Positions 34,270 to 43,263 of a stretch of DNA of 64,000 nt are shown piece after piece. Positions within the stretch are counted from its first letter, which is position 1, and the number at the start of each line of letters is the position of its first letter. The notes beneath the pieces were generated by a model. It saw only the letters and a program-made list of their open reading frames with translations. It ran no database searches and was not told the DNA's origin. Location: contig NZ_FNGD01000014.1 in assembly GCF_900102895.1 (NCBI RefSeq), positions 1 to 64,000 of the forward strand, in the 5' to 3' direction. Both the position numbers and the translations under genes were made by a program. Source of the DNA: Arthrobacter sp. ov407 (GTDB taxonomy: Bacteria; Actinomycetota; Actinomycetes; Actinomycetales; Micrococcaceae).

Positions 34270-36792
34270 ATGGTTTGGGTGACCCAACTCCCGCAGCGCC
34301 CTTCCCCGTCAGCCTCCGGCCCCTCCCCAAAGACCGGCTCCCCAAAGACTGGCACTCCGCACACCCAGGAGACCGGCATCGCCGCCCAGATCGCCGACGA
34401 ACTCGGCGTCCAGGCCTGGCAGGTCAAGGCCGCCGCGGACCTGCTCGACGCCGGGTCCACCGTGCCGTTCATCGCCCGGTACCGGAAGGAAGCGACCGGA
34501 ACGCTGGACGATACCCAGCTCCGCGAGCTGGAGGAGCGGCTGCGCTACCTGCGCGAGCTCGAGGACCGCCGCAAGAGCATCCTCGAAGCGATCGCCGCCC
34601 AGGGTGCCCTGAACCCCGAACTGCAGGCCGCCGTCGTCGGCGCCGACACCAAATCGCGGCTCGAGGACATCTACCTCCCGTTCAAAACGAAGCGGCGCAC
34701 CAAGGCGCAGATCGCCCGCGAAGCCGGACTGGAGCCGCTCGCCGACGCCCTGCTCAAGCGCCCCGACCTGAACCCGGAACGCGAAGCCGCCAAGTACCTC
34801 AACGCCGAACACGCGATCGGGGACCCCGCCGCGGCGCTCGCCGGCGCCCGCTCCATCTTGGTGGAACGCGTCGCGCAGGATGCCGACCTGGCCGCCACAC
34901 TCCGGGAACGGCTCTGGACCCAGGGCCGGATGGTGTCCCGCGTGAAGAAGGGCAAGGAAGCCGAGGGCCAGAAGTTCAAGGACTACTTCGAGTTCTCCCA
35001 GCAGCCGGCCGGCATGCCCTCGCACCGCGTCCTGGCTCTGCTGCGCGGCGAAAAGGACGGGGCGCTGGAGCTGGATCTCGCCGAGGCTGACCCGAACGAC
35101 GACGCCGCCCTCACCGCCGCGCGCGGCCGGTACGAAGCCGCTGTGGCCAGGTTCCTCGGGGTTGCCGACCGTGGCCGGCCCGCCGACGCCTGGCTGCTGC
35201 AGACCGCCCAACTGGCGTGGCGCTCACGCGTGCTGGCCCGGCTGACGGCGGATCTGCGGAGCCGGATGTTCGCCGCCGCGGAGGATGAGGCCGTGCGCGT
35301 CTTCGCCGCGAACCTGCGCGATGTGCTGCTGGCCGCACCGGCCGGGAACCGCGCCACCCTGGGCCTGGACCCGGGACTGCGCACCGGCGTCAAGGTCGCG
35401 GTGGTGGATGGCACCGGCAAGGTGGTCGCGACGGACACCGTCTACCCGCACGCCCCGGCCCGGAAATGGGACGAGGCGCTGCGGACCCTCGTGGGCCTGG
35501 CCAAGAAACACGGCGTGGAACTCGTCGCGATCGGCAACGGCACAGCGTCACGGGAGACGGACAAGCTCGCCGCCGAACTGCTCAAGCAACTCTCGCCCGG
35601 GTCAGACGCCAAACCGCAAAAGATCGTGGTGTCCGAGGCCGGAGCGTCGGTGTATTCGGCGTCGGCGCTCGCCGCGGCCGAGCTGCCCGGCATGGACGTA
35701 TCCCTGCGCGGTGCCGTCTCGATCGCCCGGCGGCTACAGGACCCGCTTGCGGAGCTGGTGAAGATCGAGCCAAAGTCGATCGGCGTCGGGCAGTACCAGC
35801 ACGACGTCACGGCCGCGAAGCTGGACCGCAGCCTGGACGCCGTCGTCGAGGACTGCGTGAACGCGGTGGGCGTGGACGTCAACACCGCCTCGCCCGCACT
35901 GCTGAGCCGGGTGGCCGGCGTCGGGCCGCTGCTGAGCGAGAACATCGTGGCGTACCGGAACGAGCACGGACCCTTCAACAAGCGCAGCGAGTTGAAGAAG
36001 GTCCCGCGGCTCGGCGCCAAGGCGTTTGAGCAGTGTGCCGGCTTCCTGCGGATCACCGGGGGAGCGGAGCCGCTGGATGCCTCCAGCGTGCACCCGGAGG
36101 CGTACCCGGTGGCCCGGAAAATCAAGGCGGCCGCGGGGAAGGCGCCGGCCGCGGGAAGCTATGCGGCGCTGAACCCGCAGGACTTCGTGGACGGCTCCTT
36201 CGGCCTGCCCACCGTGCAGGACATCATCGCCGAACTCGAGAAGCCGGGCCGTGACCCGCGTCCGGCCTTCGCGGCAGCAGCGTTCTCGGAGGGCATCGAG
36301 AAGATCTCGGACCTGAGGCCGGGCATGGTGCTGGAGGGAACCGTGACCAACGTGGCGGCGTTTGGCGCATTCGTCGACGTCGGGGTGCACCAGGACGGGC
36401 TCGTGCACGTGTCCGCGCTGGCCAACCGGTTCGTCTCGGATCCCCGCGAGGTGGTCAAGTCCGGGCAGGTGGTCCGGGTCAAGGTGCTGGAAGCGGACCC
36501 GGAGCGGAAGCGCATCTCGCTGACGTTAAGGCTCGACGACGAACCGGGAGCTTCCGCGGAACGTGGAGCCAGCGGACGTGCTGCCGGCGATCGTGGGGCT
36601 GACGGTCGCGCAGACTCGCGGCCGGAACGGCCGCGGCAATCGGGGTCGCAGACGCCGTCGAAGCAGCTGGCCGGGAAGCCGGCGCCCGACCGGCGGACGC
36701 CGGCGAGGCAACCGCAGAAGTCGACGCCCACGCCGTCGCCCGTCAACACTGCGATGGCCGAGGCTCTCCGGAAGGCCGGTCTGGGCAAGTAG
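34270..36792 (+). CDS. tex: Tex-family RNA-binding transcription accessory protein
   Basis: The 840-residue protein has the Tex layout: N-terminal helical domain (TVPFIARYRKEATGTLDDTQL), YqgF-like RNase H fold (ATLGLDPGLRTGVKVAVVD), helix-hairpin-helix domains (VDVNTASPALLSRVAGVGP) and a C-terminal S1 RNA-binding domain (about 665-735; LRPGMVLEGTVTNVAAFGAF). Tex binds nucleic acid and is needed for normal transcription in several pathogens. The first 30 residues are Ser/Pro/Gly-rich with KTGSPKTGTP repeats. The last 95 residues form an Arg/Ala/Pro-rich tail after S1. The ATG at 34270 follows AAGG by 4 nt; a GTG at 34279 is the alternative. Confidence 0.93.
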   Translation: MVWVTQLPQRPSPSASGPSPKTGSPKTGTPHTQETGIAAQIADELGVQAWQVKAAADLLDAGSTVPFIARYRKEATGTLDDTQLRELEERLRYLRELEDRRKSILEAIAAQGALNPELQAAVVGADTKSRLEDIYLPFKTKRRTKAQIAREAGLEPLADALLKRPDLNPEREAAKYLNAEHAIGDPAAALAGARSILVERVAQDADLAATLRERLWTQGRMVSRVKKGKEAEGQKFKDYFEFSQQPAGMPSHRVLALLRGEKDGALELDLAEADPNDDAALTAARGRYEAAVARFLGVADRGRPADAWLLQTAQLAWRSRVLARLTADLRSRMFAAAEDEAVRVFAANLRDVLLAAPAGNRATLGLDPGLRTGVKVAVVDGTGKVVATDTVYPHAPARKWDEALRTLVGLAKKHGVELVAIGNGTASRETDKLAAELLKQLSPGSDAKPQKIVVSEAGASVYSASALAAAELPGMDVSLRGAVSIARRLQDPLAELVKIEPKSIGVGQYQHDVTAAKLDRSLDAVVEDCVNAVGVDVNTASPALLSRVAGVGPLLSENIVAYRNEHGPFNKRSELKKVPRLGAKAFEQCAGFLRITGGAEPLDASSVHPEAYPVARKIKAAAGKAPAAGSYAALNPQDFVDGSFGLPTVQDIIAELEKPGRDPRPAFAAAAFSEGIEKISDLRPGMVLEGTVTNVAAFGAFVDVGVHQDGLVHVSALANRFVSDPREVVKSGQVVRVKVLEADPERKRISLTLRLDDEPGASAERGASGRAAGDRGADGRADSRPERPRQSGSQTPSKQLAGKPAPDRRTPARQPQKSTPTPSPVNTAMAEALRKAGLGK

Positions 36793-37015
36793 CGCTCCCC
36801 GGGACGCGGCTGCTAGGTGGCATCCCTACCGTTCATCGCGGATTTCCTACCGCTTGGCGCATAACTAGTACGTTTGCTGACGATCTGCACCATGATTGCC
36901 GGGAGGCAACGGTCCTCTGTCGGAAGCTCTGCCGGAAGCTCGGTCAGAGGCCCTGGCAGAGGGCCGTCGCCGCAATGTGCTGGACACCAACGTCGTTGAC
37001 GAGCAGGGAGCATTC

Positions 37016-38410
37016 ATGGGCTGGCTGGACCGCGAACGAACCATCGCCCCGCCGGGGTTCAACCGGTGGCTCGTACCCCCGGCAGCGCTCGCCGTGCACC
37101 TGTGCATCGGCCAGGCTTACGCGACGAGCGTCTACAAGACGGCGCTGGTGAAGCACTTCGGTGCGAGCCTGACCGAGGTCGGCGTGATCTTCTCCATCGC
37201 GATCGTGATGCTGGGCCTCTCGGCCGCCATCATGGGCACCTGGGTGGATAAGAACGGGCCCCGGAAGGCGATGTTCACCTCCGCCGTGTTCTGGGCCAGC
37301 GGCTTCCTGATCGGTTCGCTCGGCATCTTCAGCCACCAGCTCTGGCTCGTCTACCTCGGCTACGGCGTGGTCGGCGGCATTGGCCTGGGGATCGGCTACA
37401 TCTCCCCGGTCTCCACCCTGATTAAATGGTTCCCGGACCGGCCCGGACTGGCCACAGGCATGGCGATCATGGGGTTCGGCGGCGGCGCCCTGATCGCCAG
37501 CCCAGTCTCCACGGCGCTGCTCAAGATGTACGATCCCAATTCCGGCGCCAAGGGCTGGGTGGCCAGCGGCGAGTCGGTGGGCAAGCTCTTCCTCACCCTC
37601 GCCGTCGTCTATCTGGCGTACATGATGTTCGGCGCCTTCACCATCAAAGTCCCGGCCGAAGGGTGGAAGCCGGCAGGCTTCGACCCGACCAAGGTCAGGG
37701 CTGCTTCACTGGTCACCACGGAGAACGTCTCCGCCAGGAACGCGGTCAAGACCAGACAGTTCTGGCTCGTGTGGATCGCCCTATTCTGCAATGTCACTGC
37801 AGGCATCGGTATCCTTGAACAGGCCGCCCCGATGATTCAGGACTTCTTCCGCCAGCCCGACGGCACCTCCCTGGCCAGCGCCGCTGTGGCCGCCGGCTTC
37901 GTGGGGCTCCTGTCGATCGGCAACATGTCGGGCCGCTTTGCCTGGTCCGCGACCTCCGATGTCACCGGCCGCAAGCGCATCTACATGGTCTTCCTCGGCG
38001 TCGGAGCGCTGCTCTACACCGTGCTGGCGCTGGCTGGCTCGACGTCGACCGTCCTTTACGTGGCCCTCGCGTTCGTCATCATCTCCTTCTACGGCGGCGG
38101 GTTCGCGACCGCCCCCGCCTACCTGCGCGACCTCTTCGGCACGTTCCAGGTCGGCGCCATCCACGGCCGTCTCCTGACAGCCTGGTCCGCGGCCGGTGTC
38201 GCGGGTCCGTTGATCGTCAATGCGTTCCTGGACGCGCAGGGCAAACCCGGCGCGCTCAATGCCGCGTCCTACCAGCCGGCCTTGCTGACCATGGTGGGGC
38301 TGCTGGTGATCGGTTTCGTGGCGAACCTGCTGGTCTCGCCGGTGGAGGCGCGCTTCCACGAGCCCCACGCCGGCCGCGTCCGGTCCGAAGAACCTGCCTT
38401 GGAGGGCTGA
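37016..38410 (+). CDS. OFA-family (oxalate/formate antiporter-like) MFS transporter
   Basis: The 464-residue protein has 12 hydrophobic segments and OFA features: a short N terminus with PPGFNRWLVPPAALAVHLCIGQAYATSVYK, GTWVDKNGPRKAM as motif A, and GIGLGIGYISPVSTLIKWFPDRPG. OFA carriers exchange or take up small carboxylates such as oxalate/formate or pyruvate; the substrate here cannot be told. The ATG at 37016 has GGGAG 5 nt upstream. A second short gene starts 1 bp after its stop and encodes a known type of small partner subunit, so the pair is probably one transporter. Confidence 0.88.
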   Translation: MGWLDRERTIAPPGFNRWLVPPAALAVHLCIGQAYATSVYKTALVKHFGASLTEVGVIFSIAIVMLGLSAAIMGTWVDKNGPRKAMFTSAVFWASGFLIGSLGIFSHQLWLVYLGYGVVGGIGLGIGYISPVSTLIKWFPDRPGLATGMAIMGFGGGALIASPVSTALLKMYDPNSGAKGWVASGESVGKLFLTLAVVYLAYMMFGAFTIKVPAEGWKPAGFDPTKVRAASLVTTENVSARNAVKTRQFWLVWIALFCNVTAGIGILEQAAPMIQDFFRQPDGTSLASAAVAAGFVGLLSIGNMSGRFAWSATSDVTGRKRIYMVFLGVGALLYTVLALAGSTSTVLYVALAFVIISFYGGGFATAPAYLRDLFGTFQVGAIHGRLLTAWSAAGVAGPLIVNAFLDAQGKPGALNAASYQPALLTMVGLLVIGFVANLLVSPVEARFHEPHAGRVRSEEPALEG

Positions 38411-38411
38411 A

Positions 38412-38540
38412 ATGAGTACTGCACAGAGTCCGGTGGCACCGTCCACCGGTAAATTGGTCATCGCGTGGGCGCTCGTCGGCGTGCCGCTCGCGTATGGCGT
38501 GTACGAGACGCTCACCCGCGTGGCGGCACTGTTTGGCTGA
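38412..38540 (+). CDS. MFS transporter small subunit, 42 residues
   Basis: Directly after the OFA gene an ATG at 38412 opens a 42-codon frame ending with TGA at 38540. GGAGGG lies 5 nt upstream, within the end of the OFA gene. The product has about 14 polar residues and then one membrane helix, LVIAWALVGVPLAYGVYETL, ending in TRVAALFG. This pattern (W-x-x-VG-P-x-x-YGVYET) fits the small-subunit family found next to OFA-type carriers in many proteobacteria and actinobacteria. It should sit in the membrane beside the carrier. It overlaps the start of the next gene by 8 bp. Confidence 0.8.
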   Translation: MSTAQSPVAPSTGKLVIAWALVGVPLAYGVYETLTRVAALFG

Positions 38541-40401
38541 CACCGTCGTTACAGAGGTCTCCGCTGACCGCCCGCTCGCGGCTCGGGTGCCGTTCACCAG
38601 CCCGGAGCCGTTCACTACCCGCCCCACGCTGCAAGGCACCTTCGGGATGAGCGCGTCCACGCACTGGCTTTCGACGGCGACTGCCCAGGCAGTGCTGGAG
38701 CTCGGCGGCAACGCCTTCGACGCCGCAGTGGCCGGAGCGTTCGTGCTCCATGTGGTGGAGCCGCACCTCAACGGGCCCGGCGGCGACATGACCGGTATCT
38801 TCGTCACAGCTGAGGAACCGGACAAACCTGTAGTGCTGATGGGCCAGGGCCCGGCGCCTGCCGCGGCCAGCGTGGAGTATTACCTGGCCGAAGGCCTGGA
38901 GCTCGTTCCGGGCTCCGGGGCCCTGGCAGCCGCGGTGCCCGCCGCCGTCGACGCCTGGTTGTTGTTGCTGCGTGACCACGGAACGTGGGAGCTGGACGCG
39001 GTGCTGGACTTCGCGATCGGCTACGCGCGGGACGGCCACCCGATGCTTGGCCGGGTCGGAACCACCATCGCCGCGGTGTCCGCGCTGTTCCGGACGCACT
39101 GGCCCACGTCAGCCGAGCTGTGGATGCCCGGCGGAAGAATCCCGGCCGAAGGTGAACTGGTGTGGAATCCGGCGTATGCCCGCACGCTGCAGCGCCTCGT
39201 CGAAGCCGGAGTTGCGGCGCCGTCCCGCGAGGCGGGGATTGATGCGGCCCGGCGCGAGTGGCGCGAGGGTTTCGTGGCCCGCGCGATGGTGGATTCGGTT
39301 CAGGCTCCGCACCGGCACTCCTCGGGCACGGATCACCGCGGGGTGCTCGCCTTGGCGGATCTGGCGGGGTTTGAGGCCGGCTACGAGGCGGCCGCCACCG
39401 TGGAGTTCCGGGGCCATACGATCGCCAAGACCGGGCCGTGGGGCCAGGGGCCTGCGCTGCTGCAGACCCTGGCCATCCTGGCGGGCTTCGAGGACCGTTA
39501 CCTTGATCCGTCCACTGAATTGGGAGCGCACACCATCCTGGAGGCGCAGAAGCTCGCACTCGCGGACCGGGAGGCGTACTACGGCGACACGGATGTGCCG
39601 CTGGACTACCTGCTCTCTGCTGACTATTGCGCCAGCCGCCGGGCTTTGATCACGGACCGGGCGTCCCACGATTTCCGGCCCGGCACCGTGCCCGGGCGGG
39701 AGCCCTACGGGCCGCCGTTGCGCACCGATTACACGCCGCCGGCGCTCGCGGGGATTGCCTCCGCGGCCGGACTCGGCGTCGGCGAGCCCACCGTGACACC
39801 TGCGGGGGAGACCCGCGGCGATACGTGCCATATCGACGTCGTGGACCGCTGGGGCAACATGGTGTCCGCCACTCCGTCCGGCGGTTGGCTGCAGTCCTCC
39901 CCGGCGATCCCGGAACTGGGCTTCTGCCTGGGCACTCGGCTGCAGATGACCTGGCTGGAGCCCGGCACGCCGTCCACACTGACGCCCGGCAAACGCCCGC
40001 GCACCACTTTGACCCCCACTCTCGTGCTGCGGGACGGCCACGCCGTGGCCGCGCTGGGTTCGCCCGGCGGCGACCAGCAGGACCAATGGCAGCTGCCGTA
40101 TTTGCTGCGCACCATCGTGGGCGGGTACTCGCCGCAGCAGGCCGTCGATGCACCAACGTTCCATACGACGTCGATGCCTGGGTCATTCTGGCCGCGCACC
40201 TGGGAGCCCGGCGGCGCCGTCGTCGAGGACCGGCTCGGTGAGGACGTCATCGCGGGGCTGGAGCGCCGCGGGCATGTTGTCACCCGGGCTGGTGACTGGA
40301 CGCTGGGGCGGCTGTCCGCGGTTGTGCGGGATCCTGAGACCGGGGTCCTGCAGGCTGCCGCGAATCCGCGCGGTGCGCAGGGGTACGCTGCGGGCCGGTA
40401 A
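38533..40401 (+). CDS. Gamma-glutamyltransferase family protein (Ntn hydrolase)
   Basis: The 622-residue protein matches gamma-glutamyltransferases: TLQGTFGMSASTHWLSTATA, GGNAFDAAVAGAFVLHVVEPH and GPGGDMTGIF in the large subunit. GDTCHIDVVDRWGNMVSATP holds the Thr (about residue 431) that self-cleaves and becomes the nucleophile, followed by SGGW and LGSPGGDQQDQW. It would hydrolyse or transfer gamma-glutamyl groups. It is of the cytoplasmic YwrD-like kind because no signal peptide is present. The TTG at 38533 is the best start, as it keeps the N-terminal family motif and overlaps the small-subunit gene; no ATG occurs before 38648, which is inside conserved sequence. Confidence 0.85.
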   Translation: MADTVVTEVSADRPLAARVPFTSPEPFTTRPTLQGTFGMSASTHWLSTATAQAVLELGGNAFDAAVAGAFVLHVVEPHLNGPGGDMTGIFVTAEEPDKPVVLMGQGPAPAAASVEYYLAEGLELVPGSGALAAAVPAAVDAWLLLLRDHGTWELDAVLDFAIGYARDGHPMLGRVGTTIAAVSALFRTHWPTSAELWMPGGRIPAEGELVWNPAYARTLQRLVEAGVAAPSREAGIDAARREWREGFVARAMVDSVQAPHRHSSGTDHRGVLALADLAGFEAGYEAAATVEFRGHTIAKTGPWGQGPALLQTLAILAGFEDRYLDPSTELGAHTILEAQKLALADREAYYGDTDVPLDYLLSADYCASRRALITDRASHDFRPGTVPGREPYGPPLRTDYTPPALAGIASAAGLGVGEPTVTPAGETRGDTCHIDVVDRWGNMVSATPSGGWLQSSPAIPELGFCLGTRLQMTWLEPGTPSTLTPGKRPRTTLTPTLVLRDGHAVAALGSPGGDQQDQWQLPYLLRTIVGGYSPQQAVDAPTFHTTSMPGSFWPRTWEPGGAVVEDRLGEDVIAGLERRGHVVTRAGDWTLGRLSAVVRDPETGVLQAAANPRGAQGYAAGR

Positions 40402-40536
40402 AGGTCCAGGCGCGGTCGTCACCAGTGCAGGCAGGATCGGATTGACTTAGAAACGGTTGAGCATGTCCAGCGTCCTCGTTCGCAATGCGTCGGCGGGTAG
40501 TTGGATCGTGGCAGATCCGGTCGCAGTTTTGACGGA

Positions 40537-42309
40537 TCATGCGGCGCCCTGCCGCGCGGCGGCCACGGGATCAACGGGCCGGAAGTAGCTGTTTCGGCGG
40601 GGCGTCTGGGCGGGGTCGACGTGCGGTGGCGGGATGAACCACGGGATCCCGGTCCGGAGTTGGACGGTCCACTGTTCCTTGTGGATCAGATGGTGGTGAT
40701 GGCTGCACAACAGCGTCCCGTTGTCCGTGCCAGTGCTGCCGCCCTGGGACCAGTAGGTGATGTGGTGGGCCTCGCACCACGGCGCGGGAATCGTGCATTG
40801 CGGGAAGGCGCAGCCCCGGTCCCGGGCGGTGAGTGCTTTGCGGACATGGGGCGGAAAGACACGGGAGGCCCGTCCGATATCCAAAACCTGCCCATCCCCA
40901 CCCAGCACCACGGGGATGATGTCGGCGTCGCAGGCGATCTTGCGGATGGTGTCGGCGGTGACGGGCCCGGTGAACAGCAGCGTCCCGGTGCCCGTCCCGG
41001 GCTTTCCGGTGGTTGCTGTGGCGCCGGCGGTCTCGCCGAGTCGGGTGAGCAGGTCGCGGTAGTCGATGGTGGCCATGACCTGCGGCCTGAGTCCGCCGGC
41101 GGCGGGCAGCCCGCCGGTTGCCAGCGCCGCCTTGCACGCGCCGACCAGACCGTCGAGGAGCTTCTGCGGCCGGGAGCGGAGGTCGAGACTTGCCGTTGCG
41201 ACGGTTTCGGCGCCCACGCCGGCGGCCGAATCCGCGGCCGTGCCCCCTCCCGTGCCGGCATCAGGATCCGTGAACTCTGCGTCGCCCGGTCCGGCCTGTG
41301 CCGTGGAGCTGGTGCGGGGGTTGGTGGCGGTGTTCATCACGGTGGTCAGGTGTTCGAACTGGTCCGTGGTGGCGAAGATTTCCAGGTGCTGCAGGCCGTG
41401 CCGGGGTTTGCGGAGGAAGGCGCCCTGGAGCTGGCGGAGCAGTTCCTCGGAGGGTTCGGCGCCGTCCTGGTACAGCGCCTCGGCCCAGCTGCGGCTGACC
41501 CGGGCCAGGAAGTCGGCGTCGGTCTCGGCGGCGGCGCGGGTCAGGGCGTGCTCCATCGCCGCCGCGGCCTCCGGGAGGCAGCTGTGCCGGACCCGGTCCA
41601 GGGCGAGCGTGATGACGGTCGCGGCCCGGGACGCGACCTCGCCGGCCGCGACGGCGGCTCCGAGTTCCGGGTGTGCGGGCGGCATGGGCCGGCCGTCGAG
41701 TCCCTGCCGGGGCAGCACGGTGTCGGCCAGGCAGAGCCGGCGTTTGGCCTCCGCGGCGCCGATCCGCAGCCGGGCCCGCAGGAACTCCACCGTGTTCCGG
41801 TAACCGTCATCCAGCACCGATTCCGGCACGGCGGGCTCCACCGTTCCGGGGGTCCCGGCGGGCGCCGCCGCAACAGACCTCCCTGAGGGAGCCGCCGCAA
41901 CGGACGTGCCGGAGGGGGCCGGGGACAGGGAGGCGCCGGCAGGTTCCGCGGTTCCGGGTGTGCCGGTTTGCCACCCGGCGGGGCTCTCACGCCAGCCGGT
42001 GGTCCACGTGGTGACCGCCCCCGCCGCAACCCCGGAGGCCGCGGCGGCGGACTGCTTCCTGGTCCGGTCCACGGCGGCGGCCGCGACGAGCTGGAGATAC
42101 TCCATCGTGCGGGAGATTTCCTCCACGCTGCCGGCGAAGTCCGACGCGGTCCGGAAGCCCCACGACCCCGAATCCTCCACCGCCGTCGAACTCACTGCCC
42201 GCAGCGCGGCCAGGGCGGCGTCCATACCGGGTTGCCGAACCGGGGCTGCGCCCCGGTCCGTGCCCCGCTGCTCGTCCTCGCAAGCGGTGAAATCCCTGAC
42301 GGCTTCCAT
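40537..42309 (-). CDS. DUF222 (13E12 repeat) protein with C-terminal HNH endonuclease domain
   Basis: The 590-residue protein belongs to the large actinobacterial DUF222-HNH family. DUF222 covers about residues 70-450, interrupted by two Ala/Gly/Thr-rich insertions with repeated SVAAAPSG units (about 110-165). The HNH nuclease is at the C terminus: RDRGCAFPQC, CEAHHITYWSQGGSTGTDN, LLCSHHHHLIH. Members are often multi-copy and are thought to be linked to mobile elements; their role is unproven. The ATG at 42309 is 6 nt after TAGACT on the minus strand, with no ribosome-binding site. Confidence 0.88.
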   Translation of the reverse strand: MEAVRDFTACEDEQRGTDRGAAPVRQPGMDAALAALRAVSSTAVEDSGSWGFRTASDFAGSVEEISRTMEYLQLVAAAAVDRTRKQSAAAASGVAAGAVTTWTTGWRESPAGWQTGTPGTAEPAGASLSPAPSGTSVAAAPSGRSVAAAPAGTPGTVEPAVPESVLDDGYRNTVEFLRARLRIGAAEAKRRLCLADTVLPRQGLDGRPMPPAHPELGAAVAAGEVASRAATVITLALDRVRHSCLPEAAAAMEHALTRAAAETDADFLARVSRSWAEALYQDGAEPSEELLRQLQGAFLRKPRHGLQHLEIFATTDQFEHLTTVMNTATNPRTSSTAQAGPGDAEFTDPDAGTGGGTAADSAAGVGAETVATASLDLRSRPQKLLDGLVGACKAALATGGLPAAGGLRPQVMATIDYRDLLTRLGETAGATATTGKPGTGTGTLLFTGPVTADTIRKIACDADIIPVVLGGDGQVLDIGRASRVFPPHVRKALTARDRGCAFPQCTIPAPWCEAHHITYWSQGGSTGTDNGTLLCSHHHHLIHKEQWTVQLRTGIPWFIPPPHVDPAQTPRRNSYFRPVDPVAAARQGAA

Positions 42310-42315
42310 GGCTCG

Positions 42316-42321
42316 AGTCTA
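42316..42321 (-). promoter_or_regulatory. Leaderless -10 element for the DUF222-HNH gene
   Basis: TAGACT on the minus strand is 6 nt before the ATG at 42309. Confidence 0.55.
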
Positions 42322-42417
42322 TTAAAGGGGTCCGACAATTTTAGGAGGGCACCGTGCGTGATCACTCTGACACCGCGGCGCCACTTGCCCACGGATCGAC
42401 GGGCGATCAGGCAGGTT

Positions 42418-43158
42418 TCACGTCGTGCTGTGCAAGACCCGTGGCCGGCCAAACTGCGTGTGAACTCCGGGCGAGAAGAGTACGGATTCGGGTTGCCCGG
42501 CCACTTCGATTCCCGCAGCGCGCACCAGTTGGTCCTCAAGACCGATCAGCCGCGCGCGGTACAGCGGCCATGCACTGTGCGTGTTGGGCACATAGATGGT
42601 CCTGCCCCTGAACCGTGAATGCAGACCGAACCGGGCCGTGAGGTGGATCGACAGCGCGTCGGTGGCTGCGACGTCGGGCTCTGGGACGACCGAGAAATCG
42701 CTCCGGGTGCCGCCTCGAAAGCGCCGCACGGAATACCCAGCCGACGCCGATCCTGCATACCCCTCGGCACCCACGTAGCTCGCCCGCGACCACACATAGG
42801 GAATCCCGGCCGCCCGCGCGGCCAGCACCGCCGCCAAGCGTGAAGCATCCAGGCTGCGGAAGACTACACCCCGCGTGCCGTCGGGCTCCCGGGAGTAGAG
42901 GCGCACGTTGATCTCGTTGAAGCTTCCGAAATAGGGAATGCCTGGACCGCGGCCAAGTCCGGCACCCCGCATGCGGAATCCGATCAGCCCCACCCAGGCG
43001 GATCCGTCGAAGACGTCCGGCGCGACGCCCGGTGGCATGAACGACGCCGCCACGGATTCAGGGATGCGCCAGTGCAGGAAGACGGCGTCCATCCACCGCT
43101 GGCCCATGACGATCGGCGCCGGAAGCTCGGGTGCATCAGGCCAAGGATCTGTGCCCAA
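42418..43158 (-). CDS. YqjF-like DUF2071 protein
   Basis: The 246-residue protein matches the YqjF/DUF2071 family along its length: GQRWMDAVFLHWRIPESVAASFMPPG, GSAWVGLIGFRMRG, FGSFNEINVRLY and the late SVLFSPGVHTQFGRP. The fold relates to acetoacetate decarboxylase, but members usually lack a catalytic Lys and their activity is unknown. The frame starts with TTG at 43158; the ATG of MGQRW (codon 18) is the other candidate, and neither has a strong ribosome-binding site. A tandem duplication lies just upstream (43164-43221) and may have disturbed the original start region. Confidence 0.8.
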   Translation of the reverse strand: MGTDPWPDAPELPAPIVMGQRWMDAVFLHWRIPESVAASFMPPGVAPDVFDGSAWVGLIGFRMRGAGLGRGPGIPYFGSFNEINVRLYSREPDGTRGVVFRSLDASRLAAVLAARAAGIPYVWSRASYVGAEGYAGSASAGYSVRRFRGGTRSDFSVVPEPDVAATDALSIHLTARFGLHSRFRGRTIYVPNTHSAWPLYRARLIGLEDQLVRAAGIEVAGQPESVLFSPGVHTQFGRPRVLHSTT

Positions 43159-43163
43159 TTGGA

Positions 43164-43221
43164 TCAGCTCTCTTCGGTCGGCATGGTGGGAAGGTCAGCT
43201 CTCTTCGGCATGGTGAGAAGG
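43164..43221. repeat. Tandem direct repeat of about 27-31 bp
   Basis: 43164-43194 and 43195-43221 are two adjacent copies beginning TCAGCTCTCTTCGG and ending GCATGGTGRGAAGG. The first copy carries 4 extra bases. It fills the upstream region of the DUF2071 gene. Confidence 0.8.
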
Positions 43222-43263
43222 TCGGCACAGTGAGGACGGCACAGGGAAATGGTTCAGGACTCG

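Noticed and set aside
38648..40401. ATG at 38648 as start of the gamma-glutamyltransferase
   Set aside because: It would remove the conserved TTRPTLQGTFG segment; the TTG at 38533 keeps it.
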